Assembly: GCA_035446985.1 (NCBI GenBank) | Contig: DAOTGG010000003.1 | Location: forward strand, 6,467 to 70,466 | Length of the DNA: 64,000 nucleotides | From: JAQUSX01 sp035446985 | GTDB taxonomy: Bacteria > Bacillota > Clostridia > Christensenellales > CAG-314 | Direction of reading: 5' to 3' | Shown: positions 8,380 to 17,067 of the stretch, one piece after another | Position numbering within the stretch: position 1 is the first letter of the stretch | Layout of the letters: every line of letters starts with the position of its first letter | The notes under the pieces: generated by a model | Database searches by the model: none | Told to the model about the DNA's origin: nothing | Seen by the model: the letters and a program-made list of their open reading frames with translations, nothing else | Made by a program: the position numbers and the translations under genes

Positions 8380-9648
8380 ATGAAAGTTATGGTTGTGGGC
8401 GGCGGCGGAAGAGAACACGCCATCGTCAAAAAATTGCTTGAAAACAAATCGATTGAAAAAATATTCGTCCTTCCGTCAAACGGCGGAATAGACAAAATCG
8501 CCATTGGCATTGACATTAAAGCGATTGATATAGACAATATCGTCAATTTTGCCGTAAAAAACGAAATAGATTACGCCGTGGTTGCGCAAGACGATCCGCT
8601 CGTTTTGGGACTCGTAGACAGACTTAACCAAGCAGGTATTGATTGCTTCGGACCGACCAAAAACGCAGCCATTATCGAAGGAAGCAAAGTGTTCGCAAAA
8701 AATTTTATGCAAAAACACAACATTCCGACTGCGCAATACTGCACTTTTGACACGGCGGAAGAAGCGGTTAAATATCTAAAGCTCAGCGATTTTCCCGTTG
8801 TGATAAAAGCCGACGGCGTGGCGGCGGGCAAAGGCGTTACGATAGCAAACGACATTGAGCAGGCAAAAGATGCGGTAACGTCGATTATGGACGACAAAAT
8901 TTTTGGTAAAAGCGGCGACAAAATAGTAATAGAAGAATACATGCGCGGCACGGAATTTACTTTGCTGGCTTTTTGCGACGGCGAAACCATAAAACCCATG
9001 GTAAGCTCTATGGATCACAAAAAAGCTTTCGACGGCGATATGGGGCTTAATACCGGCGGTATGGGTGCAATCGCGCCCAGTCCCGTTTATAATGAAAAAA
9101 TACGGCAGGAAACTTTGGAAAAAATCGTTTACCCGACTTTGGCAGCATTCAAAAAAGAAGGCATCATTTTTAAAGGCTGTTTGTATTTTGGACTTATGGC
9201 TACCGATAAAGGCGTAAGGGTTGTGGAATACAATTGTCGTTTCGGCGATCCCGAAGCGCAAGTGGTGCTGCCGCTACTCAAAACCGACTTATTCACAGTA
9301 ATGAAAGCGACCACAAACGGAACGCTTGATAAAACGGAGATAGAGTTTTACGACAAATACGCGTGCTGCGTAATAATGGCGTCAAAAGGCTATCCGATAA
9401 AATATGAAAAAGGCTATGAGATAGAAATAGATGAAAAAGTCGAGCCGTATATCTTTTACGCGGGCGTAAAAACGGTTGATAATCGGCTTGTTACTAACGG
9501 CGGCAGAGTGCTGGGTGTTACGGCGGTTGAAGACAGTTACCTTAAAGCAATAAATAAAGCGTATGAAAGAGTAAACAAGGTAAAATTTGAAAATATGTTT
9601 TACCGCAACGATATAGGCAAACGCGCGTTACAAAAAGACGAGGAGTAA
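8380..9648 (+). CDS. purD: GAR synthetase
   Basis: Phosphoribosylamine-glycine ligase, an ATP-grasp enzyme of 422 residues from the ATG at 8380. That start is chosen because AGGAG precedes it by 5 bases and the protein then begins MKVMVVGGGGREHAIVKKL as PurD proteins do; the frame is open 22 codons further upstream, but that stretch overlaps purH out of frame and has no homologous look. The ATP-grasp segments PVVIKADGVAAGKGV, EEYMRGTEFTLLAF, GGMGAIAPSP and VVEYNCRFGDPEAQ are present. purL begins 2 bases after the stop. Confidence 0.95.
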   Translation: MKVMVVGGGGREHAIVKKLLENKSIEKIFVLPSNGGIDKIAIGIDIKAIDIDNIVNFAVKNEIDYAVVAQDDPLVLGLVDRLNQAGIDCFGPTKNAAIIEGSKVFAKNFMQKHNIPTAQYCTFDTAEEAVKYLKLSDFPVVIKADGVAAGKGVTIANDIEQAKDAVTSIMDDKIFGKSGDKIVIEEYMRGTEFTLLAFCDGETIKPMVSSMDHKKAFDGDMGLNTGGMGAIAPSPVYNEKIRQETLEKIVYPTLAAFKKEGIIFKGCLYFGLMATDKGVRVVEYNCRFGDPEAQVVLPLLKTDLFTVMKATTNGTLDKTEIEFYDKYACCVIMASKGYPIKYEKGYEIEIDEKVEPYIFYAGVKTVDNRLVTNGGRVLGVTAVEDSYLKAINKAYERVNKVKFENMFYRNDIGKRALQKDEE

Positions 9649-9649
9649 A

Positions 9650-12600
9650 ATGCTAAACAGATTATACGTTGAGAAAAAAAGCGGATTTGATAATGAAGCG
9701 AAAAAATTATTCGCTGAAATAACTGAGATTTTACAAATAAAATCCTTAACTGGGTTAAGATTACTCAACAGATACGACGTGGAAAATATTGATAAATCTA
9801 TATTCGACAGAGCTGTAAAAGAAATTTTTTTCGAACCGCAAGTCGACGAAGTTTATTTTGATTTGCCCGTAACTAACGGTCACGTTTTCGGTGTGGAATA
9901 TTTGCCCGGTCAGTACGACCAAAGGGCGGATTCTGCCGAGCAATGCGCGCAGTTTATCTCGCAAGGCATCAAGCCTCAAATACGCACGGCAAAAATTTAT
10001 ATTTTGGAAGGTAAGCTTACCGATAAAGAAATAGGTGTCATAAAAGGATATTTAATTAATCCCGTCGAGTGCAGAGAAGCCGACTTGTCAATGAAAAAAT
10101 CGCTCGAGTTAAATTACGACGCGCCGAAAGACGTTGAAATCTTTACTGGATTTAATAAATTGGATAAAAAAGGTTTAGTAGATTTTATAAAAACGCACGG
10201 GCTTGCTATGGACGCGGACGACGCAATATTTACTCAAGATTATTTCAAAAGCGAAAACAGCGAGCCGACTGTCGCGGAAATAAAACTTATCGATACTTAT
10301 TGGTCAGACCATTGCAGACACACGACATTTTCCACCGTTATCGACGAAGTGGAGTTTGAAAGCGAAGAAATAGAAAAGGCGTACCAAGATTATTTACAAC
10401 AAAGAGAGTCGGTAAATAGAACGAAGCCGATTACTCTTATGGATTTGGCTACTACCGCAATGCGCTGTATGCGCGCGCAGGGAAAACTGCCGAACTTGGA
10501 CGTTTCCGACGAAATTAACGCTTGCACGGTAAAAATAAAAGTTACTGTCGACGGCGAAAAACAAGACTGGCTGTTATTATTCAAAAACGAAACGCACAAC
10601 CACCCGACGGAAATCGAACCATTTGGCGGAGCGGCTACTTGTCTGGGCGGCGCGATACGCGACCCCCTTTCTGGCAGAGCATACGTTTATTCGGCTATGC
10701 GGCTTACGGGCGCAGGCGACCCGCTCGCAAAAATTGAAGACACCGTAAAAGGAAAATTGCCCCAAAGAAAAATCGTCACAACTGCTGCGGCTGGATACAG
10801 TTCTTACGGCAATCAAATAGGTCTAACCACAGGTTTGGTGGATGAAATTTATCACAGCGGATACGTGGCAAAACGTATGGAAATCGGCGCGGTCATAGGT
10901 GCGGTGCCAAGTAAAAACGTCGTACGAAAAACGCCCGACAGTAACGATATCGTAATTTTATTAGGCGGAAAAACGGGCAGAGACGGTATCGGCGGAGCGA
11001 CGGGTTCGTCAAAAGCGCATACCGAAGATTCTATCAACGCGTGCGGAGCGGAAGTTCAAAAAGGCAACGCGCCCGAAGAACGCAAACTTCAACGCTTTTT
11101 CCGCAATGAAGCAGTTTCCACAATGATAAAACGCTGCAATGATTTTGGCGCGGGCGGCGTGGCGGTAGCCGTGGGCGAGCTTGCGGACGGGCTTGATATC
11201 GACCTTGATAAAATTCCAAAAAAATACGAAGGGCTAAACGGCACGGAGCTTGCGATAAGCGAATCGCAGGAAAGAATGGCTGTCGTTGTTAATAGCAACG
11301 ACGCGGAAAAATTCATAAGCTTAGCGGAAAAAGAAAATTTGATTGCCACGGTAATAGCGAAAGTTACAGACGAGCCTCGCCTTATTATGCGTTGGCAAAA
11401 TAAAAAAATAGTCGATATTTCACGCGAGTTTTTAAATAGCAACGGCGCGCAAAAACATATAAAAGCGAAAATCACTAATCCCGCTAATTACGAAAAGTCT
11501 ATTCCGACGAGTTTTACTGCGGGAATCAATAATCTTGTTAACGAACTTAACGTTTGCTCAAAACGCGGACTTATCGAAAGATTTGATTCTACAGTCGGAG
11601 CGAACACGGTTTTGATGCCATTAGGAGGAAAAAATCAATCTACACCGCCTCAAGTAATGGCGCAAAAAATAGCGTTGGAAAAAGGCGATACCGACGATTG
11701 TTCTATTATGGCGTGGGGATTTAACCCATTTATAAGCGAAAAAAGTCCGTATCACGGAGCGTATCTCGCGGTAATTAATTCTGTTGCGAAAGCAGTCGCC
11801 GCAGGCGCGGATATAAATCAGACATATCTTACTTTCCAAGAATATTTTGAAAAACTCGGTAATTCTCCCGAAAAATGGGGCAAGCCGCTAGCGGCATTGC
11901 TGGGCGCGAATAAAGCTCAGTTTGATCTAGGTATCGCGTCAATCGGCGGAAAAGATTCTATGAGCGGCAGTTTTGAAAATATATCTGTGCCGCCGACTTT
12001 GGTATCTTTCGCCGTCGGTATGGGAAAGGCGAGCAAAATAGTTACGCCCGAATTCAAAAAAATCGGAAGCAAAGTGTTTTTGCTTTCACCCGAAAAAATG
12101 GCGAATGGATTGCCGAACGCTGAAAGTTTTAAAAAGAATATAGGTATCGTGTCAAAACTTATCGACGAAGGAAAAGTTTTGTCCGCTTATGCCGTATCTT
12201 ACGGCGGCGTAATCGAAAGCGTTTTCAAAATGTGTTTGGGTAACGGTTACGGATTTAATTTCAGTAATATAACGCTTACAAAATTATTCGGTTACGATTA
12301 CGGCGCGTTTATTTTGGAGACGGGTGATAATGAAAATGTCGGTGAATTTTTGGGAACTATAACGAAAGAAAATGTTATAAGTTACGCTAATGAGACGGTT
12401 TTGATTGACGAATTGCTTGAAAGCTACGATAATAAACTTGAAAGCGTGTATCCGACAAAAACGCCGTCAAAAAAAGAAATAATCGAAAAAATATCATATA
12501 ATACGACAAAAAAAGTCAAAGCGGCGATAACCGTAGCAAAGCCAAAAGTTTTGATACCCGTTTTCCCAGGCACAAACTGCGAATATGAAACGGCGAAAGC

Positions 12601-13336
12601 TTTTGAAAAAGCGGGCGCGGAAACGGAAATATTCGTCGTGAATAACCTTAACGCGCAAAATATAACTGAATCGCTGAATGCTTTTGCCCGTAAGACCGCC
12701 GAATCCCAAATACTGGTTATACCCGGCGGTTTCAGCGGCGGCGACGAACCCGATGGCTCGGCAAAATTTATTACTTCATTTATGCGAAACGAACGCGTGA
12801 CGCAAGCTATTAACGAATTGCTCGATAAAAACGACGGACTTATGTGTGGAATATGCAACGGTTTTCAAGCGTTGGTAAAACTCGGACTTTTGCCTTTCGG
12901 CAAAATAATATCGCCTAGCGAACAAAACCCGACGCTAACTTATAACGATATTTCCAGACATCAATCAAGGATTGTTAGGATCAGAGTTGCAAGTAACTTA
13001 TCGCCTTGGTTTAATAAAGTGAAAACGGGAGAAATTTACAACGTTCCTATTTCACACAGCGAAGGAAAATTCGTCGCTAGCGAAAAGTTGCTGCAAGAAT
13101 TGGCAAATAAAGGTCAAATAGCAACCCAATACGTTGATCTGTGCGGCGAACCAACAATGAACGCCGACTTTAACCCTAACGGCTCGGTGTGGGCGATAGA
13201 AGGTATCACGTCCGCAAACGGCAGAATTTTGGGCAAAATGGGACACAGCGAGCGTATTGGAAAAAATCTTTATAAAAACGTCGCGGGCGAATACGATATG
13301 CGTATATTCGAATCCGCGGTTGAATATTTTAAATAA
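9650..13336 (+). CDS. purL: FGAM synthase, single-chain form with fused glutaminase
   Basis: At 1228 residues this is the long PurL seen in many Clostridia, not the short PurS-PurQ-PurL complex of Bacillus. The synthetase part has the NETHNHPTEIEPFGGAATCLGG segment region (about 312-333) and a second half with GIASIGGKDSMSGSF. The last 260 residues are a class I glutaminase: VLIPVFPGTNCEYET, GGFSGGDEPDGSAKF, the nucleophile in CGICNGFQALVKLGLLP and a histidine in SHSEGKFVAS. So glutamine hydrolysis and amide transfer are in one chain. It follows purD directly and precedes folD by 19 bases. Confidence 0.96.
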   Translation: MLNRLYVEKKSGFDNEAKKLFAEITEILQIKSLTGLRLLNRYDVENIDKSIFDRAVKEIFFEPQVDEVYFDLPVTNGHVFGVEYLPGQYDQRADSAEQCAQFISQGIKPQIRTAKIYILEGKLTDKEIGVIKGYLINPVECREADLSMKKSLELNYDAPKDVEIFTGFNKLDKKGLVDFIKTHGLAMDADDAIFTQDYFKSENSEPTVAEIKLIDTYWSDHCRHTTFSTVIDEVEFESEEIEKAYQDYLQQRESVNRTKPITLMDLATTAMRCMRAQGKLPNLDVSDEINACTVKIKVTVDGEKQDWLLLFKNETHNHPTEIEPFGGAATCLGGAIRDPLSGRAYVYSAMRLTGAGDPLAKIEDTVKGKLPQRKIVTTAAAGYSSYGNQIGLTTGLVDEIYHSGYVAKRMEIGAVIGAVPSKNVVRKTPDSNDIVILLGGKTGRDGIGGATGSSKAHTEDSINACGAEVQKGNAPEERKLQRFFRNEAVSTMIKRCNDFGAGGVAVAVGELADGLDIDLDKIPKKYEGLNGTELAISESQERMAVVVNSNDAEKFISLAEKENLIATVIAKVTDEPRLIMRWQNKKIVDISREFLNSNGAQKHIKAKITNPANYEKSIPTSFTAGINNLVNELNVCSKRGLIERFDSTVGANTVLMPLGGKNQSTPPQVMAQKIALEKGDTDDCSIMAWGFNPFISEKSPYHGAYLAVINSVAKAVAAGADINQTYLTFQEYFEKLGNSPEKWGKPLAALLGANKAQFDLGIASIGGKDSMSGSFENISVPPTLVSFAVGMGKASKIVTPEFKKIGSKVFLLSPEKMANGLPNAESFKKNIGIVSKLIDEGKVLSAYAVSYGGVIESVFKMCLGNGYGFNFSNITLTKLFGYDYGAFILETGDNENVGEFLGTITKENVISYANETVLIDELLESYDNKLESVYPTKTPSKKEIIEKISYNTTKKVKAAITVAKPKVLIPVFPGTNCEYETAKAFEKAGAETEIFVVNNLNAQNITESLNAFARKTAESQILVIPGGFSGGDEPDGSAKFITSFMRNERVTQAINELLDKNDGLMCGICNGFQALVKLGLLPFGKIISPSEQNPTLTYNDISRHQSRIVRIRVASNLSPWFNKVKTGEIYNVPISHSEGKFVASEKLLQELANKGQIATQYVDLCGEPTMNADFNPNGSVWAIEGITSANGRILGKMGHSERIGKNLYKNVAGEYDMRIFESAVEYFK

Positions 13337-13355
13337 AATCGAGGTGAATTTTTAA

Positions 13356-14198
13356 ATGGCTCAAATTTTGGACGGAAAAACGCTCTCGAAAGAAATTGAA
13401 GCGGAATTAACGGAAAGAGTTAAAAAGATTACGGCAAAAGGACATTCGCCGAAACTGGCGATCATGATAGTGGGCAACGATTACGCGTCGCAGACTTATG
13501 TCAAAATGAAAATGAACGCAAGCAGGCGTATAGGCGTGGAGCCGATAGAATTTCATTTTGACGAAACCGTTACGACAGAACAAATATTAAAAACTTTAAA
13601 AGAGCTAAATAACGACAAAAACGTTGTCGGAATAATGCTGCAGCACCCTATTCCAAAGCATATCGACGAAAGAAAAATCGACGATTCGATTTTGCCAAGT
13701 AAAGATGTGGACGGACTTAATTCCGCTTCTTTTGGAGCGATGGCATTGGGACTCACGGCGTTTGCGCCCGCAACGGCGTTATCGATAATGACAATTTTAA
13801 GGCGGTACAAAATACAGATAGAAGGTAAAAAAGCCGTCGTTATCGGCAGAAGCGCGATATTGGGCAAACCCGTTTCGTTAATGCTCCTCAACGACAATGC
13901 GACCGTTACTATTTGCCACAGCAAAACGGTAAATTTGCCTGAGATTGTTTCGCAAGCCGATATCGTGGTTGCCGCTGTCGGAAAACCGAAATTCGTAAAA
14001 GCGGAATGGATAAAAAAAGGCGCGGTAATAATAGACGCGGGTTATAACGAAGGCAACGTGGGCGACGTGGATTTGGAACACGCGGCGGAAAGCAGTTCGG
14101 CTTATACGCCGGTACCGGGCGGAGTAGGACCGATGACTATCGCGATGCTACTGGAACAAACCGTAATTGCCGCGGAAAAAGAATTTTTAAATAAATAA
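13356..14198 (+). CDS. folD: methylene-tetrahydrofolate dehydrogenase/cyclohydrolase
   Basis: FolD interconverts methylene- and 10-formyl-tetrahydrofolate, the donor used by PurN and the AICAR transferase of this operon. The 280-residue length is normal. Motifs include YVKMKMNASRRIGVE with the catalytic lysine, VVGIMLQHPIPKHI, a Rossmann segment VVIGRSAILGKPVSLML and the C-terminal PVPGGVGPMTIAMLLEQTV. GAGGTG precedes the ATG. Being last in the operon and followed by a strong terminator, it closes the purine transcription unit. Coupling folate-carbon supply to purine demand is a known arrangement. Confidence 0.95.
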   Translation: MAQILDGKTLSKEIEAELTERVKKITAKGHSPKLAIMIVGNDYASQTYVKMKMNASRRIGVEPIEFHFDETVTTEQILKTLKELNNDKNVVGIMLQHPIPKHIDERKIDDSILPSKDVDGLNSASFGAMALGLTAFAPATALSIMTILRRYKIQIEGKKAVVIGRSAILGKPVSLMLLNDNATVTICHSKTVNLPEIVSQADIVVAAVGKPKFVKAEWIKKGAVIIDAGYNEGNVGDVDLEHAAESSSAYTPVPGGVGPMTIAMLLEQTVIAAEKEFLNK

Positions 14199-14243
14199 AT
14201 TTAATTTTTTTAGTTTTCCCATTTATATATAAAAATTAAAAAG

Positions 14244-14276
14244 ACCGATTGATAATCAATCGGTTTTTGCTTTTTT
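14244..14276 (+). terminator. terminator of the purine operon
   Basis: ACCGATT and AATCGGT form the stem around GATAATC, which can pair further, and a T-rich stretch follows. It lies 45 bases after folD. Confidence 0.85.
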
Positions 14277-14315
14277 AAGGCGCCTAAAAAAATCTCTTAG
14301 TTTATTAAAATCAAA

Positions 14316-14343
14316 AAAAGCGAGAGTTAAAAATCTCGCTTTT
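14316..14343 (-). terminator. terminator of typA (works on both strands)
   Basis: AAAAGCGAGA and TCTCGCTTTT form a ten-pair stem. On the minus strand the hairpin is followed by at least six T, so it most likely ends the typA transcript. Confidence 0.7.
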
Positions 14344-14346
14344 ATA

Positions 14347-14439
14347 GTTAATAAATATAAAGAAATTGCTGCGGCTAATCCTTTCCATGTGCCAAAGGTT
14401 ATTGATGAGATGTTAAAGAATCATGTTAAATCCGCTTGA
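14347..14439 (+). pseudogene. possible relic: last codons of an unrelated protein
   Basis: Between folD and typA one frame reads VNKYKEIAAANPFHVP, then KVIDEMLKNHVKSA and a TGA. The amphipathic, protein-like composition stands out from the A/T-rich spacer around it. There is no start codon with a ribosome site, and the frame runs back through a terminator hairpin, so if it was ever coding only the 3' end remains. I do not recognise the family. Chance is a real alternative. Confidence 0.25.
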
Positions 14440-14455
14440 ATATTATAAAAAAATT

Positions 14456-16291
14456 TTAGTCAACTTTCTTTGCCCGAGCCTGTGCTTTCAAACGCAGTTC
14501 GGTATTTAATATTTTTTTGCGTATTCTGATATTTTTCGGAGTGATTTCTAAGATTTCGTCGTCGGCGATAAATTCCATCGCTTCTTCAAGGCTTAGTTTT
14601 TTCGGCGGTTCAAGACGCAAAGCGTCGTCCGAGCCTGAAGCGCGCGTATTAGTCAAATGTTTTTTCTTGCATACGTTTACCACGACGTCTTCGTTTTTCG
14701 GATTTTCGCCCACTACCATACCCTGATAAACGTCGGTATTAGGTTCGATAAAAAGTCTGCCTCTGCTCTGCGCGTTAAAAAGTCCGTATGTGACAGCTAC
14801 GCCTGTTTCGTATGCTACAAGTGAACCGCTTACTCTGCGAGAGACTTCGCCTTTGTATGGCATATAATCGTAAAATATTGTGTTAAAAACGCCTTCGCCG
14901 CGAGTATCAGTCATAAACTGGCTTTTGTAACCGAATAATCCTCTTACGGGTATGGCAAATTCCATTCTTACCCGAGTTGCGCTAAGGTTTTCCATTTGCA
15001 AAAGTTCGCCTTTACGTTCGCCCATGCTTTGGAATACCGCGCCAGTTTTGTCGGTGGGCACGTCCACGACGAGTTTTTCGATAGGTTCGTATTTTACTCC
15101 GTCAATCGTTTTGTACAGCACTCTTGGAGGTCCGACCTGAAACTCGTAATTGTCGCGGCGCATATTTTCGATAAGAATTGACAAATGCATTTCGCCGCGA
15201 CCGCAAACGCGGTAACTGTCGGTGGAATCCGTATCGTCGACCTTTAACGAAACATCTTTTAATGTTTCTCTAAAAAGTCGGTCTCTTAAATGTCTTGTAG
15301 TAACATATTTGCCTTCTCGCCCAGCGAGAGGACTATCGTTGACCGAAAAAGTCATCTCGACGGTGGGTTGCGATATTTCCACGAATTTTATCGGGCTAAT
15401 GTCTTTCGGCGAGCATATAGTATCGCCAATACCCACGTTTTCCAGTCCCGATACGCAAACGATATCCCCCGCAATCGCTTTTTCCACGGGTCTGCGCGTA
15501 AGACCGTCTATTTGGTACAAACTCACTATTTTTCCGTTTTTTATTTCTTCGGGATTGTTGTAATTTAAAAAAGCCGCTTGGTCGCCCATTTTTATTTCGC
15601 CGCGTTCTATACGTCCGATAGCGATACGTCCGACAAAATCGTTGTAATCGATTGAGCTAACGAGCATTTGAAAAGGAGCGTTAAGTTTTACTTCCACGGG
15701 CGGAAAATGATTCAAAATTGCCTCGAAAAGAGGTGTTAAGTCATCGCCTTGTTTGCGCCAGTCAGTCGACGCTGTGCCTTTTTTGCCAGAGCAGTAAATA
15801 ATAGGACTGCTGAACTGGTCTTCGCTGGCGTTTAATTCCAATAATAAATCCAAAATCTCGTTTTCGACTTGATTGAGCCTTGCGTCGGGACGGTCGATTT
15901 TGTTTACGACGATAATGAGTCTGTGTCCCAGTTCAAGAGCTTTTTGCATCACGAAGCGCGTTTGCGGCATAGGTCCTTCGACGGCGTCGACCAAAACCAA
16001 AACGCCGTTAACCATTTTTAAAACTCTTTCGACTTCTCCGCCAAAATCCGCGTGTCCCGGTGTGTCTACGATGTTTATCTTTACGCCTTTATAAAATACC
16101 GACGTGTTTTTTGCCAGTATGGTAATACCGCGCTCTCTTTCGAGATCGTTGCTGTCCATAACTCTGTCCATGACTTGTTGATTTTCTCTGAATATTCCGC
16201 CTTGTTTCAACATTTCATTAACTAAAGTTGTTTTGCCGTGGTCTACGTGCGCTATAATAGCCACGTTTCTTAAATCTTTTCTTGCAGTCAA
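14456..16291 (-). CDS. typA: ribosome-associated GTPase TypA/BipA
   Basis: A translational GTPase of the EF-G class involved in ribosome assembly and stress adaptation. From the chosen TTG start at 16291 it has 611 residues, the usual size. G1 is AHVDHGKTTL close to the N-terminus, then DTPGHADFGGEV (G3) and NKIDRPDAR (G4); the C-terminal part with LFGYKSQFMTDTRGEG and the final basic residues is typical of TypA. The frame is open to a TTG at 16351, but only the start at 16291 has a ribosome site (GGAGA, 10 bases upstream) and gives the normal N-terminus before DLRNVAIIAHVDHGK. The leader upstream carries a terminator-like hairpin. Confidence 0.93.
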   Translation of the reverse strand: MTARKDLRNVAIIAHVDHGKTTLVNEMLKQGGIFRENQQVMDRVMDSNDLERERGITILAKNTSVFYKGVKINIVDTPGHADFGGEVERVLKMVNGVLVLVDAVEGPMPQTRFVMQKALELGHRLIIVVNKIDRPDARLNQVENEILDLLLELNASEDQFSSPIIYCSGKKGTASTDWRKQGDDLTPLFEAILNHFPPVEVKLNAPFQMLVSSIDYNDFVGRIAIGRIERGEIKMGDQAAFLNYNNPEEIKNGKIVSLYQIDGLTRRPVEKAIAGDIVCVSGLENVGIGDTICSPKDISPIKFVEISQPTVEMTFSVNDSPLAGREGKYVTTRHLRDRLFRETLKDVSLKVDDTDSTDSYRVCGRGEMHLSILIENMRRDNYEFQVGPPRVLYKTIDGVKYEPIEKLVVDVPTDKTGAVFQSMGERKGELLQMENLSATRVRMEFAIPVRGLFGYKSQFMTDTRGEGVFNTIFYDYMPYKGEVSRRVSGSLVAYETGVAVTYGLFNAQSRGRLFIEPNTDVYQGMVVGENPKNEDVVVNVCKKKHLTNTRASGSDDALRLEPPKKLSLEEAMEFIADDEILEITPKNIRIRKKILNTELRLKAQARAKKVD

Positions 16292-16348
16292 TTTCTTATT
16301 TTCTCCATGGTTTGCGTCATTTATCTTACGCAATTGATTAAATATTAA

Positions 16349-16379
16349 CAAAAAAAGTGAAAAGAACCTATCTTTTCAC
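16349..16379 (-). promoter_or_regulatory. terminator-like hairpin at the 5' end of the typA transcript
   Basis: On the minus strand GTGAAAAGA, a five-base loop and TCTTTTCAC form a perfect nine-pair stem followed by seven T. It begins about one base after the start predicted from the typA promoter, so it may be an attenuator or a 5'-protecting stem. In the plus direction there is no T-run, so it is not a terminator for that strand. Confidence 0.5.
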
Positions 16380-16386
16380 GCTAAAC

Positions 16387-16418
16387 ATTATACTAGCACC
16401 GCCGCGACGTTTTGTCAA
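16387..16418 (-). promoter_or_regulatory. promoter of typA
   Basis: On the minus strand TTGACA (16413-16418) is followed by TGCTAGTATAAT. TAGTAT is at 17 bases and TATAAT at 20 bases, so either could be the -10 element, helped by an upstream TGC. Confidence 0.55.
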
Positions 16419-16439
16419 ACAGATTAAAGCTTGCCTTGC

Positions 16440-16468
16440 TTGATTTTAATAAATTTTAGTGATATAAT
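16440..16468 (+). promoter_or_regulatory. promoter of zur
   Basis: TTGATT and TATAAT are separated by 17 bases. The -10 element ends only 6 bases before the ATG, so transcription should start at or next to the A of the start codon. Confidence 0.65.
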
Positions 16469-16474
16469 TTTTTT

Positions 16475-16894
16475 ATGAAAAGCGCAAGAATAAATTACAA
16501 AACCGAGATGCGCAAAGCGGCATTAAAATTTTTGACGGAAAATGTCGACACAACGGTAACCGCCAAAGACGTTTTAAATTATTTGAATGAAAAGGGTTTA
16601 TACGTTAACATAACTTCGGTATATCGTTATCTCGATACCCTTTGCGAAACAGGCAAACTGAATAAATTTGTCGCGCAAAAAGGGCAGCTGACAGTTTTTC
16701 AGTACGTCGGCGAAAACAAATGCGGCGAACACCTGCATCTCAAATGCTCTGATTGCGGTCAGCTTATTCATCTTGACTGTGATTTTATGAAAGAAATTTC
16801 CGAGCATTTAACCAAAAATCACGGCTTTGAGCTTGACTGTGAAAATACCGTAATTTACGGAAAATGCGACAAATGCGCGAAACGGACTAAATAG
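16475..16894 (+). CDS. zur: Fur-family regulator, probably the zinc regulator Zur
   Basis: A 139-residue Fur-family repressor: N-terminal winged helix (about 1-75, with NITSVYRYLDTL as recognition helix) and a C-terminal metal-binding and dimer domain. The structural zinc site is Cys91-Cys94 and Cys131-Cys134; histidines 86 and 88 lie in EHLHLK. The reason to call it Zur is its position before znuA-znuC-znuB; PerR or Fur cannot be excluded from sequence alone. No ribosome site precedes the ATG and the promoter sits directly in front of it, so the message looks leaderless. A second in-frame ATG at codon 12 also lacks a clear ribosome site. The stop codon is inside the terminator hairpin. Confidence 0.85.
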   Translation: MKSARINYKTEMRKAALKFLTENVDTTVTAKDVLNYLNEKGLYVNITSVYRYLDTLCETGKLNKFVAQKGQLTVFQYVGENKCGEHLHLKCSDCGQLIHLDCDFMKEISEHLTKNHGFELDCENTVIYGKCDKCAKRTK

Positions 16895-16907
16895 TCCGTT
16901 TTTATTT
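16881..16907 (+). terminator. terminator overlapping the zur stop codon
   Basis: AACGGACTA and TAGTCCGTT form the stem and T-rich sequence follows. The TAG stop of zur (16892-16894) is part of the 3' arm. Confidence 0.7.
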
Positions 16908-16991
16908 ACTAAAAAACTTTTCTTTGTCAAAAATTTAATTACAAAAATTATTTTATTATTTTAAAAAATTTTAAGAAAGTCGCGGCAATAT

Positions 16992-17020
16992 TTGACAATT
17001 TGCGGATAGACTATTATAAT
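16992..17020 (+). promoter_or_regulatory. consensus promoter of the znuACB operon
   Basis: TTGACA and TATAAT, both perfect, with a 17-base spacer. The start of transcription would fall inside the palindrome at 17021-17047. Confidence 0.8.
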
Positions 17021-17047
17021 TGAAAACGCAAATAAATTGCATTTTCA
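17021..17047 (+). promoter_or_regulatory. candidate Zur operator (27-base imperfect palindrome)
   Basis: TGAAAA and GCAA on the left mirror TTGC and TTTTCA on the right around position 17034; 11 of 13 symmetric positions pair. It starts at the base following the -10 element of znuA, where a bound repressor would block initiation. Assignment to Zur is inference from its place. Confidence 0.55.
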
Positions 17048-17067
17048 AAAAATTACGGAGTTTTTCA

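Noticed and set aside
17020..17067. Upstream TTG start for znuA
   Set aside because: It lies at the -10 element and in the palindrome, and would ruin the lipoprotein signal sequence.
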